Origin: Sphaeramia orbicularis
Lineage: Eukaryota > Chordata > Actinopteri > Kurtiformes > Apogonidae
Assembly: GCF_902148855.1 (NCBI RefSeq)
Contig: NC_043959.1
Span: forward strand, 15,681,790-15,745,789
Direction: 5' to 3'
DNA: 64,000 bases
The notes under the pieces: model-generated
Databases searched by the model: none
Seen by the model: the letters and a program-made list of their open reading frames with translations, nothing else
Told to the model about the DNA's origin: nothing
Part shown: one piece after another, positions 11,009 to 32,239 of the stretch
How the letters are laid out: every line of letters starts with the position of its first letter
Numbering within the stretch: position 1 is the stretch's first letter
Made by a program: the position numbers and the translations under genes

Positions 11009-12649
11009 TAATAATAACAACAACAATACCCATCCAAAGCTCTTTCCAATCTTGATCCATTATTCATTCCCACTCTAGTGTGGGTAAACTACATAAACTA
11101 CATGTGGATCCACATCTGCCCTGGTGCAGGATGATGGGGGTGTGGCTGACAATCCACGCCAACAGCCCCTCCCACCACCAAACATTCAGAGGTGTCAAGT
11201 TGTTCATGGTTGTTGAGCTTATTCACATTTTTTATGACAGGATAGCTTGTAAATGTCATTGAATTTTACTTTTTACCCACTAAAACCAAACGAAAAAGAA
11301 AATTTGTATTTGTCATTATTTCTAAGTTCTTTTGTTATTATTTTACTTTAGATCCTATTGGTCTGAATGTGGAACCTGAAATAAAATCAGTCTGACATCT
11401 GTAATTGTTAATATTTTCAGTGTAATTCATAAAACCTTCGTAAATTCCTCTCACAGGCTCAATAGGACCCTTTGATGGGCTGGTTTTGGCCCACGGACCA
11501 CATGTTGGACACCCTTCCTTTAATAAAACACAGGCCTCAATAGTCTGTCCATCTGTGTTTATCAATGAGAAATCTGTCTGGAATCACAGGGCCTGAATCC
11601 AAATATGAAGGCAGAACTAACAGGCGCTGAATAAACCAATCACAGATCAGACAGACGTGATGCTTGTGTCAGATAAAACTTGTGAATGCAGGTGTGATCT
11701 GAAGTTCAACTCCTATTTTGAATCAACAGTTGGACAGATGTTTGTGGACTGGAACTGACTTTGACTCATGACAACAAGAAGACGGTTCATATGACACACT
11801 GTGAAACACCTGCCCCCCCAGACTTATGATGGGTCGGTATAGAATAGATGGTGCATATTTCACAGATTGGTCCGGTTCCAGATGGTTCTGTCAGTATTGA
11901 ACAGACAGAAGGACACAGATGAATAGACAGACAAAGTCCTTAAGAGGACGAAAAGGACGACACTGACGCTTCATTTATCCATGAAGATCCACTGAGTCCT
12001 GGTCCCAGATTCTAGAGGTCCAAGTCCATTACAGCCAGTCTCTGACACTAGAACAGTCTACAGTAGAGTCAACCTTTGCAGAACACTTTGGACCCAAATC
12101 CACCTCCACCACAGTGAGAACATTATTAAACCACAGGAACAGTAACAGACGTTCAGTTCAAATAAACACACTAAACATTATTGAGTCTGTTCTCCACTTT
12201 GGGCCGCTGTTGGTTCTGCTGCCTGTACTGTCCCCCCTGTTGTCCCCTCTCTGTCACTGGTTGTCCCCCCTGTTGTCCCCTCTCTGTCACCGGTTGTCCC
12301 CCCTGTTGTCCCCTCTCTGACACCTGTTGTCCCCTCTGTCACCGGTTGTCCCTTCTGTTGTCCCCTCTGTCACCTGCTGTCCCCTCTCTGTCCCCCTCTG
12401 TTGTCTCCCCTGTTGTCCCCTCACTGTACCTTGTTATCCCCCCTGTTGTCCCCCCTCTGTCCCCACCTGCAGAGCTGGCTGCTGGGTCTGCACTGTGTGC
12501 TGCTGTCCGTGCTGCTGCAGGCTCGTGTCCGGCTGCAGGACGACCCCGTACACGGCGCAGCCCAGGGGGTTGTCGGTGGTCTGGGGGAGCGTGTGCACCA
12601 CCGAGGGAGGAGCCACCGCGTGCTGCTGCTGCTGCCACGCCTCCGTCAT
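9252..12649 (-). CDS. znf319: zinc finger protein 319 (two coding exons, one-base break)
   Basis: This is a nuclear C2H2 zinc-finger protein, presumably DNA-binding; its target is not known to me. Coding exon 1 is 12649-12467 (61 codons: MTEAWQQQQH, then NPLGCAVYGVVLQPD, matching the human N-terminus). Its donor is GTGGGG. Coding exon 2 is 10819-9252, after acceptor TCTGCAG. About sixteen complete fingers are visible, several of them C2HC (for example SFQCTQC...LLEHQC), plus one half finger and two HTGEKP linkers. The protein ends at TGA 9254-9252. Exon 2 is 1568 bases, one short of a whole number of codons. The finger YKCDTCDK is followed by SFSQSSHL in the next frame, with AAA at 10273-10271 where AAAA is expected. 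With that base, the total would be 583 aa against 582 in human. Every other finger is intact, so an assembly or read error is likelier than a true pseudogene. In human the coding part is one exon. Confidence 0.93.
10271..10273 (-). other. znf319: apparent one-base deletion in znf319 homopolymer
   Basis: On the minus strand the sequence is GAC AAA GCT TCA GCC, where the finger consensus Asp-Lys-Ser-Phe-Ser needs GAC AAA AGC TTC AGC. Reading frames on each side of this point both give intact fingers. Confidence 0.85.
10973..11022. repeat. AAT microsatellite in znf319 intron
   Basis: AAT units continue with AAC variants. Confidence 0.9.
11187..11516 (+). mobile_element. nonautonomous hAT-like repeat family B, copy 2
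   Basis: The left end CAGAGGTGTCAA (11187-11198) and right end TTGGACACCCTT (11505-11516) are imperfect inverted repeats sharing GGTGTC. The interior matches family B copy 1 (TGTGGAACCTGAAATAAAATC, 20 of these contiguous). The element lies in the znf319 intron. No clear 8-bp target duplication was found. Confidence 0.5.
12222..12466. repeat. 33-bp minisatellite next to znf319 splice donor
   Basis: The unit resembles TTGTCCCCTCTCTGTCACC plus GGTTGTCCCCCCTG, with about seven degenerate copies. The array begins immediately intronic to the exon end at 12467, so its length could influence splicing. Confidence 0.8.
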
Positions 12650-12759
12650 CCTTCCGCTCCGGACGGGGCTTCAGTCTCTAGGGACGGGAACAGGAGGCGG
12701 TCCTGAGGAGGGGGGGTCGGGGAGTGCTCCGAGCTGGTGGTGATCCAAGATCGAGATAT
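12650..12759 (-). other. znf319: 5' UTR part of znf319 exon 2
   Basis: A TTTCCTCAG acceptor at 12768-12760 would begin an exon that carries 110 noncoding bases and then the ATG at 12649. Confidence 0.5.
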
Positions 12760-13269
12760 CTGAGGAAACACACACGAACCGGACATGAGTGCATCTGTCC
12801 CCGAACCGGGACACGAGTCCACCTGTCACCGAACCAGGACATGAGTGCCTCTGTCCCGGGTCAGAGCAGACCCACTGACACTGATGCGTTCACGGTCCTC
12901 CGTTAACTCCACAGGCCTCAAACATGTTCCTCTTTTCTTAAACACTTACAGTAGGAACACATTCTGTCCATATTTAACATTTAAAGTTGATAAAACACAC
13001 AGACAGCCACGAGATATTCCAATAAAAATCAAGCTCAGAAAATTGCCACTGAATCTGTACGAGACTAAACTTGGGATCCGTCTATATCCTGAAACACAAA
13101 CCGAAGCGTAGTGTTAGATTCTCCGTCTGTATTTTTTCCTTTTTAAACTTTAACGGCACCGGAATAAAAACTACATAAATAATTCAGAGATTTCACATTC
13201 AGCGAAGCTTTGATACGAGACACAAATGTTATTTTAAGACACGGAATTCAATGAAACAGTTTCTCTGAC

Positions 13270-13990
13270 ATTAGCCGTCATTCGCTAACGGCTAACAGCT
13301 AACTGTTAACGTTCTAAACAACTGGCTCCATCCGCCATCAGAGGCCCCGAACCGGACAAAACACAACCCACCGGGCGGACCGACCCACGAACTGAACATA
13401 TTAACGTCTCAGCCGGGAAGCAGGGCGGACAGCCCGCTGTGGATCGTGTCAGAAATTCCGTTAAATAAAAACCGGACCAAACCAGGCGAGGCCTCCCCGG
13501 AGCGTAGCTGCCTGCGGGAGAACCGAGCACCGAGCCGGGCCGGGGCCGCGACAACCGCTTCCATCACTCAAATAACGGGACACAACTCACCGCGGCGGCT
13601 CACCGGCGGTTTATGGGCTTCTGTCGCTGCCGTCTTCAGCCTAAGGTCGATAACCTTCCGTGTTTTTGGGACTCGGGGGACCGGCGGTGGAGGGGATGCG
13701 GGTGAAGCCGGACGCCATCCTCCAGCAGACGGACGGACACCGGAAGCCGCCGCGCAGTGAAGCTGCCACCGCGGAGCCGCTGCAGCTACAGCCGCCCCAT
13801 GCCGGAGGTCCACCGACACCGACCGGACCGGAACCAAAGAGGAGCAGAGGAGCCGGGTCGGAGTAGGACAGAACGTGGTAAAAACGGCACAAAGACCGAG
13901 GAGCCCGGGAGGAGAAGAACGGGCAGCTGCAAGACTCAGAGCGGCCGCAGGGGGCACTGTTTCCCCGGAGCCTGATGATAGAGCCGACGA
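13270..13990 (-). promoter_or_regulatory. znf319: CpG island and 5' noncoding exon of znf319
   Basis: This is the densest CpG stretch in the window. A strong minus-strand donor (CCGCG then GTGAGT, 13590-13585) fits a noncoding first exon ending at 13591 and spliced to 12759. GCTAAC motifs cluster at its left edge (13,285-13,312). No TATA box is seen. Open frames here on both strands come from GC-rich composition. Confidence 0.6.
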
Positions 13991-14108
13991 GGAAGGACCC
14001 CCCCCACCACCACCCCCACAACACCAGCACCGATAACACTGTCTGTCCACAAATAAACCTCCAGAATAAAAGAATGTGTGTCCAGTCTAAGTGTGTGTGT
14101 AGTTTCAC

Positions 14109-14290
14109 AGATTAGATTAGATTAGATTAGATTAGATTAGATTAGATTAGATTAGATTAGACTGGATTACATTAGATTCGATTATACCAGATTAAACTAG
14201 ACTAGATTAGACTCCAATAGATTAGATTCGATTAGACTAGGTTACATTAGAGTAGATTAGATTAGACTAGACTATTAGATTAGACCTGGA
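14109..14290. repeat. (GATTA)n satellite, regular then degenerate
   Basis: About eleven perfect GATTA units (to 14,165) are followed by degenerate ones. On the minus strand this is (TAATC)n, the same motif as the LINE-tail repeat at 1,860-1,894. It may mark the tail of an inverted element. Confidence 0.85.
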
Positions 14291-14689
14291 CTGATTAGTA
14301 TGTTAACGTTTACCTGGAATCAGTGGTTAAAGGGTTAACCAGGTCAAAGGTCATTAAGTAGGAGTCCAAAACCAGCATTATTCCATCCGGTCCAACCCAT
14401 TGGAGGTCATGATGTTCTGACTCCACATTCATCCCATGGACCAGGCTGGACCCTATGACACCCGGTTTGGGCCCCATACCCCAGACCTTCCAATGTGGGT
14501 GGAGTCACTAGGACTGGGGTAGTTTCCTGTTTCCTTCACCAGTCGACTGTTTGTAGGAGGTTTGTGGTTCTGGTTCTGTGAAAGTCCTATGGATTTGATC
14601 GGGGTGGATCAGATGTTTTTCAGGACTTTTTCAGACCCATTTCTCATAATAAGAGGAGGAGGAATGTTCTTGGCTGTTTTGAGTGAAAA

Positions 14690-14850
14690 TGTCTTCATTT
14701 AGTAAGAATGAATATCGTTCTCCTCATATCATGTTTAACTCAGACACAAACAGACCAACAGTCTGTGGACCTGTTGAATCCAGGTGTTTCTTTTTTAACA
14801 GGGGTCTGGGATCCAAAACAATAATGACTAATGTCAGAATGTAGTTTTAT
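14690..14850 (+). mobile_element. repeat family B relative (inverted match at 41.7 kb)
   Basis: GTCTGTGGACC, TCCAGGTGTTTCTTTT and AACAGGGGTCTGGGATC match the reverse complement of 41,660-41,745. It is therefore an interspersed element whose limits are unclear. Confidence 0.5.
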
Positions 14851-17740
14851 ATTATGGGATAAATATCAGTGCACTGGTTAGTTTGGGTTCAGTTATTATC
14901 TTTGTTTCAAAAATGACTCAGAGATGGTTTGGACTGAATTTATATCAACATTGTTTTTTTGGGGTTTTTTTGTTTGTTTTTTGTTTTTTTTTAAATATCC
15001 AAGACTGTGATTTTAAATGTTCTACCGCTAAATTTCTAAAGTATTTTTCATGCTTTTTCGTGACCACCCCAAAACCACCCAAAAACAACCAACCCCCTCC
15101 CCAAACCACCCAAAAACTACCCCCAAAACACCCAAGAACCACCCAAAAACCACCCCCCCCCAAAAAAAATCACATAGACACATACTGGCTGAGTTCATGA
15201 TGATCTGAGGATAATTCTATGTTTATGATCATGTTTGTTGGTGGTTTGATTCCATTACTCAGGGGCTCTGGCCCATAGTGCATCACCCTCCTTAAGACAC
15301 ACAAAAAAGAGAGAAAAAAAAGTTTCTTTTGGTGTTCTAAGTCTTAATGTTATTGTCCCTTTCCAACCAGCAGCCCCGCCGCCTTGGAGTGATTTCAGTC
15401 AGGTTGAAGATCTTTTTTGATGATAGTATAATTTGATTATGGTTATGGCTATTTCATCTATAATATGATGGTGTGTGTGTTGATGGTCACAGTGTAAGTG
15501 TTTTATTGTGGAACCCTTTAAGTTGATCTCGTTCGAGATAAATCCTGTTCAGTATGTTCATGTGTGGTGCTGCCATCTAGTGGCTGAACAGGAAAACCAA
15601 CTTAAACAATGGAATGTACCTGTCCAGGTACCTCTGCCTTGGTTTATTATTATTTGACCCAGTGTGGAGGTGAAGGGTCATCTTATCGTCTTAACAACAG
15701 TTGACCCTTTAGAACTGTCAGGACCCTCCTCTGCCTCCACAGATAAATTCTACTGTTCTGTCATAAAGGAAGCCTTCAGGAGGGTCCTCCATGTGACAAA
15801 CTTGAACATACACATTCATTTATGGAGTTTCCTCTGCTTTATCTTTGGGCTTTTATTGTGAAAGGTACGAACACAAAAATGAGCTCATGTGGTAGAAATC
15901 ACATGATGTTCAAATTAAAACCCCTAAAACATATCTATATGCAGAGTTTGTGTCATAAACTGTAGAATCATTGGATGAACTGAAGCCCATGAGTTCCAGA
16001 AGGTCCAGATGGAACCAGTGGAGGAGCAGCTCCTGGTGGCCATGGGCGGTATTACACCGGAACACCCTGGACTGGGCGGAATTTAGCACTAAAATGAACC
16101 AAACCAAGTGAAGCGAGCAGCTGAAATAATGACACGAGTCCAATTAATTTCAAACATTTCATTATTTTCTCCACATTAACTTGGAAACAACCTCATAAAC
16201 CAAAGAGTAAGAAAGAGCATGCTCGGGCATGCAATGATGTCACAACAGGATGAGCCACCGGCGCCAAGTAGAAAACCGACAGTAGCAGAGTTGGGTCTTA
16301 CATCATTCATCAACTCACCACACGTCGCTTTCCACTGAGAGTTAAAAGCTAGCGTTTATTTTACACCGCTCTCCGAGTCTCGTAGCCTTGTGTTGCCGAT
16401 AAAAGAGACGAGAGGGAGAAAAACTGACAAACGGACACCAGACTGAGCAGGCCAAACAAACATGCTGAAAAAAGTCTCATCCGGCCCAAAAGTGTCTGGA
16501 AAGGACACGTAGAACCCCCATAACCCCCCTTTGACTGGTCCCAAGGGGACGGGGAGAGAGAGACAAACAGTGCATGCCATTTCAGGGTGGGGGGTCGGAG
16601 GGACTCGGCCCGACCGGGTCCGGGTCTGGGTCCCGGTCCGGGTCCGAGTCCGGGTCGGGGCTTAAATCAACCGGAAATGAATAAATACGAGGCACTCAGC
16701 ATTCTCTCTGTCTGCAAACTGCGAAAAAGTAAGTATGGAGCGCAACTTCGGCCGAAACGTCGCAAATGAACCACGATTCACCGATAAACACAGTTTGTCG
16801 CTAATGCACGATAAAGCTCAGCCAATCACAGGACACCACTGGAAAAAGCAGATTATCAATAAAAAATATCAGTAGAAACACTGTTGGGTTTGTGTCAAAT
16901 TAAACCATTTATTCTAATTATTAACAATCAAATCAATATCTAATTAATGGCTCCAAAAAGATCTACTTTTTCTTAATTAATAATAAAAACATGAAACATT
17001 TAGTTAATTCAATGAGCTTAAAATTCAGCTGCAACTAATGCTCATGTCTGATGAATCCCACTGAATAACTGTTAGTATCATGTGACACTAGATCAATAAA
17101 ATGGGACTGATTTGATTTTAATAAACAGTGATTGAAAGAATAAGACGACGTCTGAAAACGACTTATTTGGTCCAAAACCCGAAGATGCTGATTTTAGAAT
17201 CAGAGAAAAGCAAAAAAAAAAAAAAAAGGAGACATTTCATTATTTATTCACAAAAATGAGTCTATTGATCACTGATAAAAAATTTTATCCATTAATTTAA
17301 TAGTAGATGAATCTTTGCAGCTTTAATTGAATTAAATATGTTTCAATTATTTATTGATCTATTTTGATACATTTTAACTGAAAAAGTCAAATAATATTAT
17401 AAAAGTTCAATCGTTTTGTTTTTCCTACGTCATGTTTGAATTGATTCGGTTTTAGCTTGACTTTTCTCAAATCAGACAAAACATTTTCATCTTGTTTTTT
17501 TGTTTTTTGTTGTTGTTTTTTTTAATTTACATGTTGACATTTATAATTTTGTCAGATGTTTGTCTTTACAGAATAGTTTAAATTGACTTATTTTGTTCCA
17601 CTGATGATTTGGAGCGATATGATGACTGGTCAGTGACACACAGTCAGTGAATGTACCGCGGTCAATAAATGTATCATGGTCAGTGAATGTAGCACAGGTT
17701 TGATTGGTAAATTGTACATTTTTGTAAATAAAAATGTGTT
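14850..17740. other. intergenic stretch between znf319 and jph3
   Basis: No gene was recognised. It holds a C/A-rich degenerate CCACCCAAAA repeat (15,058-15,170) and a CCGGGT hexamer run (16,606-16,665) in a GC-richer patch (16,230-16,780). The remainder is AT-rich sequence. The GC-rich patch could be an orphan promoter, but no exon is supported. Confidence 0.4.
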
Positions 17741-17744
17741 TGTT

Positions 17745-18880
17745 GTTTTGTTTTCTGTTGTTTATAGTTTTGTTTAGTTTCATTTTGTTTTGTTGTGTTT
17801 AGTTTCATGTTATTTTGTTCATTGTTTTGTTTAGTTTTGTGTCATTTTGTCATTTCTTCTTGTTTTGTTGTCTTGTTTTGTTTGTTTCCCCTCTGTTTGT
17901 TGTTATTTTGGTTGTTTATTGAATTGTTTGTTGTTTGTTTACAGTTTTGCCTGTTTTCCAGCGGTCCCCTCTTTGTTGTATGTGTTGTTTTGGTTGTTTA
18001 CTGTATTGTTTGTTGTTTTGTTTACTGTTTTGTTTACAGTTTGGCTGTTTCCCAGCGGTCCCCTCTTTTTTTGTGTTACATTGGTTGTTTACTGTATTGT
18101 TTGTTGTTTTGTTTACAGTTTTGCCTATTTCCCAGCGGTCCCCTCTGTGTTTGTTGTGTTGTTTTGGTTGTTTATTGTATTGTTTAATTTTTACCTCCGC
18201 CAAGGAGGTTATGTTTTTGCCAGGGTTTGTTTGTTTGTCTGTTTGTTTGTTTGTCTGTCCGTTAGTGTGCAACATAACTCAAAAAGTTATGGACAGATTT
18301 GGATGAAATTTTCAGGGTTTGTTGGAAAAGGGATAAGGAAGAAATGATTAAATTTTGGTGGTGATCGGGGGTGGGGGGGCCCACGGGGGGTGGTGGTGGT
18401 GGAGGGGGGGGGGGGGCACTGATCGTTAGTGTGCAACATAACCCAAAAAGTTATGGACAGATTTGGATGAAATTTTCAGGGTTTGTTGGAAGTGGGATAA
18501 GGAAGAAATGATTAAATTTTGGTGGTGATCGGGGGTCAACGGGGCCACTGATCAGCCTTGGCGGAGGTCTGCGCTCTCCGAGTGCTTCTAGTTTGTTTAT
18601 TGTTTTGCCTGTTTCCTGGTGGTCCCTTCTGTGTTTGTTGTGTTGCTTTGGTTGTTTACTGTTTTGTTTACAGTTTTGTCTGTTTCCCAGCGGTCCCCTC
18701 TGTGTCTGTTGTGTTGTTTTGGTTGTTTATTTTGTTATTTGTTGTTTTGTTTACTGTTTTGCCTGTTTCTCTCTGTGTTTGTTGTGTTGTTTTGGTTGTT
18801 TATTGTATTGTTTACTGTTTTGTTTATTGTTTTGTTCACTGTTTTGCCTGTTTCCTAGCAGTCCCCTCTGTGTTTCTTCG
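17745..18880 (+). repeat. TTTTG-rich minisatellite, unit about 85 bp, split by a DNA element
   Basis: The array repeats TTTGCCTGTTTCCCAGCGGT, then CCCCTCTGTGTTTGTTGTGT and TGTTTTGGTTGTTTACTGTA. Copies lie at about 17,940-18,190 and 18,595-18,880, and the element at 18,193-18,568 separates the two halves. Cys/Leu/Val/Phe-rich frames over it are repeat artefacts. Confidence 0.85.
18193..18590 (+). mobile_element. short DNA element with perfect 13-bp inverted ends and internal duplication
   Basis: ACCTCCGCCAAGG (18193-18205) is exactly inverted at 18556-18568 (CCTTGGCGGAGGT). The right flank continues TGCGCTCTCCGAGTGCTTCT. I recognise these ends from a very widespread nonautonomous repeat of fish and marine invertebrates, whose family name I cannot give with certainty. 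The internal block CGTTAGTGTGCAACATAAC...GATCGGGGG occurs twice (18,260-18,375 and 18,424-18,535), separated by a G-rich run. Confidence 0.7.
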
Positions 18881-19099
18881 GTGAATCGCCATCCCTGCGC
18901 AGACGTCTGGTTCTGTGGGTTCTGGTTCCGAGCAGCGTCTCCGTACGTAGGATAATAATGACACATACACATTGAGTATATTAGAGTCCGTGGTTATAAC
19001 AGAACAGTCTCCTGTACAAAGGGCTGGATCTCGTCACCGTGTGAACGTGTGCATGTGCAGCAGTAAAACCCAAAGGCGCCCGACTCCCAGGTCCAGGTC

Positions 19100-19695
19100 A
19101 GTCTGGATCCGATTGGATTCTGGGCTTTTTTGTTTTGGACGTGAAGTGACAGTGAAGTGAAGTGGGCGTGTTTCCAAATGGGATGAAATGAGGACAGAAC
19201 AGTGATGTTAAAGGGATAGAAAATGCACTTTTTAAAATGCCACGCGCCGCCTCATGCAATGGCCGCCGCGCTCGCCGTGACAAACGAAACAGGAAATGAC
19301 GGAGCCCTTTAAAATGGATCTACTCTTGCAGCATAGTTCTGTAGCGCATAGTGCGAGTGTTACCGCCGGGGTCACGGAGGGGTCGCGGAGGGGTCGCGGG
19401 GTCATGCTCTCATCAGGCCTGAACCTTGGGCGCTCAGCGGCGGCGGACGCCCATGCATGTGTGTCCGGTGCCCCCCCCCACCCCTCGCTTAAAGCTGCAC
19501 TCGGACATGTTTTCTACGGTTGCAAGCTCAAAAAGAAGCGTCTGAAACTGAAACGGGCTTCAACACAGGAGAGAAGAGAGCGTCCGTCCGTCTGTCCGTC
19601 GCTCAGCCTCCGGTCCAATCAGAGAGTCCGTCTCAGCAGGTCAGAATAGAATATATCAGATTATCAATAAGTCTATAGATCATACCTGTATATGC
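19100..19695 (-). other. jph3: probable jph3 3' UTR region
   Basis: This stretch follows the jph3 stop codon on the minus strand. It includes a CpG-rich patch (19,240-19,480) that is unusual for a 3' UTR. No poly-A signal could be assigned with confidence. Confidence 0.3.
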
Positions 19696-29200
<9,505 letters not shown>

Positions 29201-29259
29201 TGTTTTCATCGTTGTGTCGGTGGATTCCACTCATCCTGTCCTTTTTGTGTCTTTAGCAA

Positions 29260-30130
29260 ATGTTGAGGAGCTACATTCTGCATCTCCTCGTGCTACATTC
29301 ACTGTCCGTGGAACATTGTGGCGTCGCCCGTCGGACGGAGGCTATTTGTGAAACTTTGCTCGTCTGGACATTTCTAAAACGTATCAGTGTGGATGAAGCT
29401 TCGGTCACACAGGGAGGAGGCCTCGGCTGGAGGTTCCGGGCCTCGACTCTTCTTCCTCCTCCTCCTCCTCCTCCTCCTCCTGCTGCTGCTGCTGCCGTTG
29501 GATTCACCGGCTCCACCTGAACACCATCACCTGACAACAGAGAAGCAGTCGAAGCCTCGGCGGTGGCTTTGGTGGTGTCGGCTTCTCCCCATGGGGCATG
29601 CAGTGCTCCTCCTTCCTCCTCCTCCGCCTGCCGCCACCGATCCTCCTCGCAGCCGGGGCTCTGCTCGGCTCGTCAGCCCGTCGCCTCCTCCTTCTGCCTC
29701 CACCAGACGATGAGGAGGAGCAGCAAAGCGAGGCCTAGGCTTTTCCGTCGGTCCCAGAGGCCCACGGGGCAGAGCTCAGAGCATCGCCAACGCCGCTGCC
29801 GCAAAAAACACACAGAGACACATTAAAGAGGAGGATTTACATCAGCAAACAGCCCCAGCAGACACACCAACACACCTCAGGAGGCAGGAGGACGGGGATG
29901 CTCGGCGGACACCCCCCAGCGCAACGACTCCACCTGACGCCCAAGCAGCAGGACGCGCAACGATGCCCCTCCGTCGGGGATTTTCACTGCTTTCGCATCC
30001 TCTGAAAATCCACCAAGTCATCTGTCCCCCCTCTTGTTTTTCGGCCTGTTCCTCTCCCCTCGCCGTCTCTGGAAAACCTGCTCATTACAGGACTGTTCCA
30101 CCCCAGCCTGCACCCCTCCCCCACTCACTG
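29260..30130 (-). promoter_or_regulatory. jph3: GC-rich candidate promoter region of jph3
   Basis: This patch is CpG-rich, with (CTC)n running into five CTG-type triplets (29,455-29,505), 1.5-2.3 kb upstream of the jph3 start. It could be the jph3 promoter or 5' exon on the minus strand. Proline/alanine-rich open frames here are compositional. The assignment is by position only. Confidence 0.35.
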
Positions 30131-30157
30131 GGCTCTTAAAGAGATAGGGACGCGAGG

Positions 30158-30312
30158 ATGGAGACAGGGAGGAGGGGGATGGAGGAGGGGGGAGGGAGGA
30201 TGGAGGAGGGGGGAGGGAGGATGGAGGAGGGAGAGGGTGGATGGAGGAGGGAGGGGGAGGATGGAGGATGGAGGGAGGAGAGAGGATGGAGGAGGGGGAG
30301 GATGGAGGATGC
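30158..30312. repeat. GGATGGAGGAGG minisatellite
   Basis: Units of about 12 to 24 bp (GGAGGATGGAGGAGGGGGGA type) repeat. Open frames over it are artefacts. Confidence 0.9.
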
Positions 30313-30621
30313 TGCCAGGAGCTGCATGGACCCGACTCATTGGCTCATTCGTTCACTGCTGCTCTTCCCTTTGGGGATTCATCCTGCTTTTCCTAATTAT
30401 CCAGCCTCATTTCAACCCCCCCCCCCCCTTTCTTCTTCTTCCTCCTCTCTCCTCCTCCTCCTCCACCACTGAATTCTGGGTAGTCAGCGGTCTGTTTCCT
30501 GATAACTGTTGGTTTGTTGCTCATTGATTCCGTCGGTTCTGTCTTTACAGGATCATTGTCATTTTCGTTTCGTTCAGAGAGGCTGAAGCTGAGGTCCAGA
30601 CCAGATGAACTCCATTTACTC

Positions 30622-30643
30622 CAAATAAATAAATAAATAAATA

Positions 30644-30711
<68 letters not shown>

Positions 30712-30713
30712 AA
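30622..30713. repeat. (AAAT)n-(AAAG)n compound microsatellite
   Basis: About five AAAT units run into about seventeen AAAG units. Confidence 0.95.
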
Positions 30714-31259
30714 AAGACCTGGTTCAGACTTGAATCAAAGAAACCAGGTCAAATCAAACCCAAGTCAAACACACGGAGTAAAACCCACAGAAGTTTTTTA
30801 GTTGATCTGATCAGTTTATGTTTCTGAAAAATTCATTTTGTGAAGAAATGACTGAGTTTGATGAAAAACAGAACAAAAATGAAACAAAAAATAATCATTG
30901 AAGGGAAAAATGAACAAAAATGAACAAAATATTCAGAAATGAAGAAACAATCATAAAAACAAATGAAAGACAAACAAAAAATTAATAGTAATTTAAAAAA
31001 AAAACTGAAAAAAGAACAAACACTGAAAGGAGAAGCAACAAATAATAATAATAAGAATGAACATAAAATGAACATTGGGAAGAAAATTGTAAATACTGAG
31101 GCTCACTGATTGGGGAACCCCCAGATGTCTTCAGTACTTCATCCCCATGGTCGGCCCAGGTCCAGTTCAGGGTCATAGTTCAGATCAGAACAGAACCAAC
31201 TGAGAAACAGTCCAACTTTCAGAAAAAGACTCATTTTTACACAAGTCAACTGTCCAAGC

Positions 31260-31782
31260 TTGGTTTAATGACGGCGTTCCACAGGGTTCTTCCCTTGGGC
31301 CAGTTCTTTTTCCATTACAGTATATATGCTGTTAGTACATTATTCTATAAGCATGATCTGAACTGAAGATAAAAGTCAGTTGGTAAAAGTGACTGAAAGA
31401 TCTAAACACCCCATTATTCCTGGACTCTCCTTCGACTAAACTAAGACCAAAGCAGAGTTCTTGTCTTTGGTTTAAACTGTCCCATATACATAGCCCGTCT
31501 GGATTATATTAGTCTGTCATCAGTTCAACCTGAGAAACCTTTTTTCATAAGGAATTATTATATAAAACACATATTGAACAAGTGTCTACATAAACCTTCA
31601 TCCATCTATGTAACATTAACAAAATTAGGAATATAATGTCCCCCACCAATAGACAAATATTGGTCTATTTATCACTGCTAGGTTTAGTACTGTGACTCTA
31701 TGATCAGGATGTCCAAAACATTCCATAAAAGACCTCGAGTTCATCCAAAATACAGCCTAATCTAACCCTATCCAATCAGGTG
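31260..31782 (+). mobile_element. degraded L2-like LINE reverse-transcriptase fragment
   Basis: Conceptual pieces on the plus strand resemble the L2 family. WFNDGVPQGSSLGPVLFPLQ (31,262-31,321) matches the GVPQGS..GP..F palm motif. A later piece reads FIHLCNINKIRNIMS (31,590-31,640). SGCPKHSIKDLEFIQNTA (31,701-31,765) matches the conserved L2 C-terminal segment. The frame is not continuous, so it is a dead copy. A minisatellite replaces its 3' continuation. Confidence 0.65.
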
Positions 31783-32070
31783 TATAAGACCACTCCCCCT
31801 ACAGGTTTATTAGACCACTCCCCCTACAGGTGTATAAGTCCACTCCCCCTACAGGTGTATTAGACCACTCCCCCTACATGTGTATAAGACCACTCCCCCT
31901 ACAGGTGTATAAGACCACTCCCCTAGAGGTTTATGAGTCCACTCCCCCTACAGGTGTATAAGACCACTTCCCCTACAGGTTTATGAGACCACTCCCCCTA
32001 CAGGTGTATAAGTCCACTCCCCCTACAGGTGTATAAGACCACTCCCCCAACAGGTGTATAAGTTCAGTGT
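31783..32070 (+). repeat. 25-bp minisatellite
   Basis: The unit is TGTATAAGACCACTCCCCCT plus ACAGG, with about eleven copies. It follows directly on the LINE fragment. Confidence 0.95.
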
Positions 32071-32239
32071 CCCCCACCAATTATCAGAACCGAAGAAGTC
32101 TCTTATATGAGACACAAAACATTTTCAAAAGAGCCAAACCAGTCCAGCTGAACCTAGAAGAACCTAGAAGAACCAAGAAGAATGACGACCTGGACAAATG
32201 AGAACCTACACAAACAGACTCATCACAGATGTTTGACCT

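Noticed and set aside
9252-12649. Calling znf319 a pseudogene
   Set aside because: Only one base in a homopolymer is off; introns, fingers and termini are intact.
17795-18955. Cys/Leu/Val-rich frames that look like membrane proteins
   Set aside because: They repeat with the minisatellite unit and appear in several frames at once.
29474-29500. CTG triplets near jph3 as an equivalent of the human HDL2 repeat
   Set aside because: They lie upstream of exon 1 and are about five units long; the human repeat lies in the alternative exon 2A downstream of exon 1.
29260-29826. Pro/Ala- and Leu-rich frames in the GC-rich patch
   Set aside because: They are driven by CTC/CTG repeats; no conserved start or splice structure.
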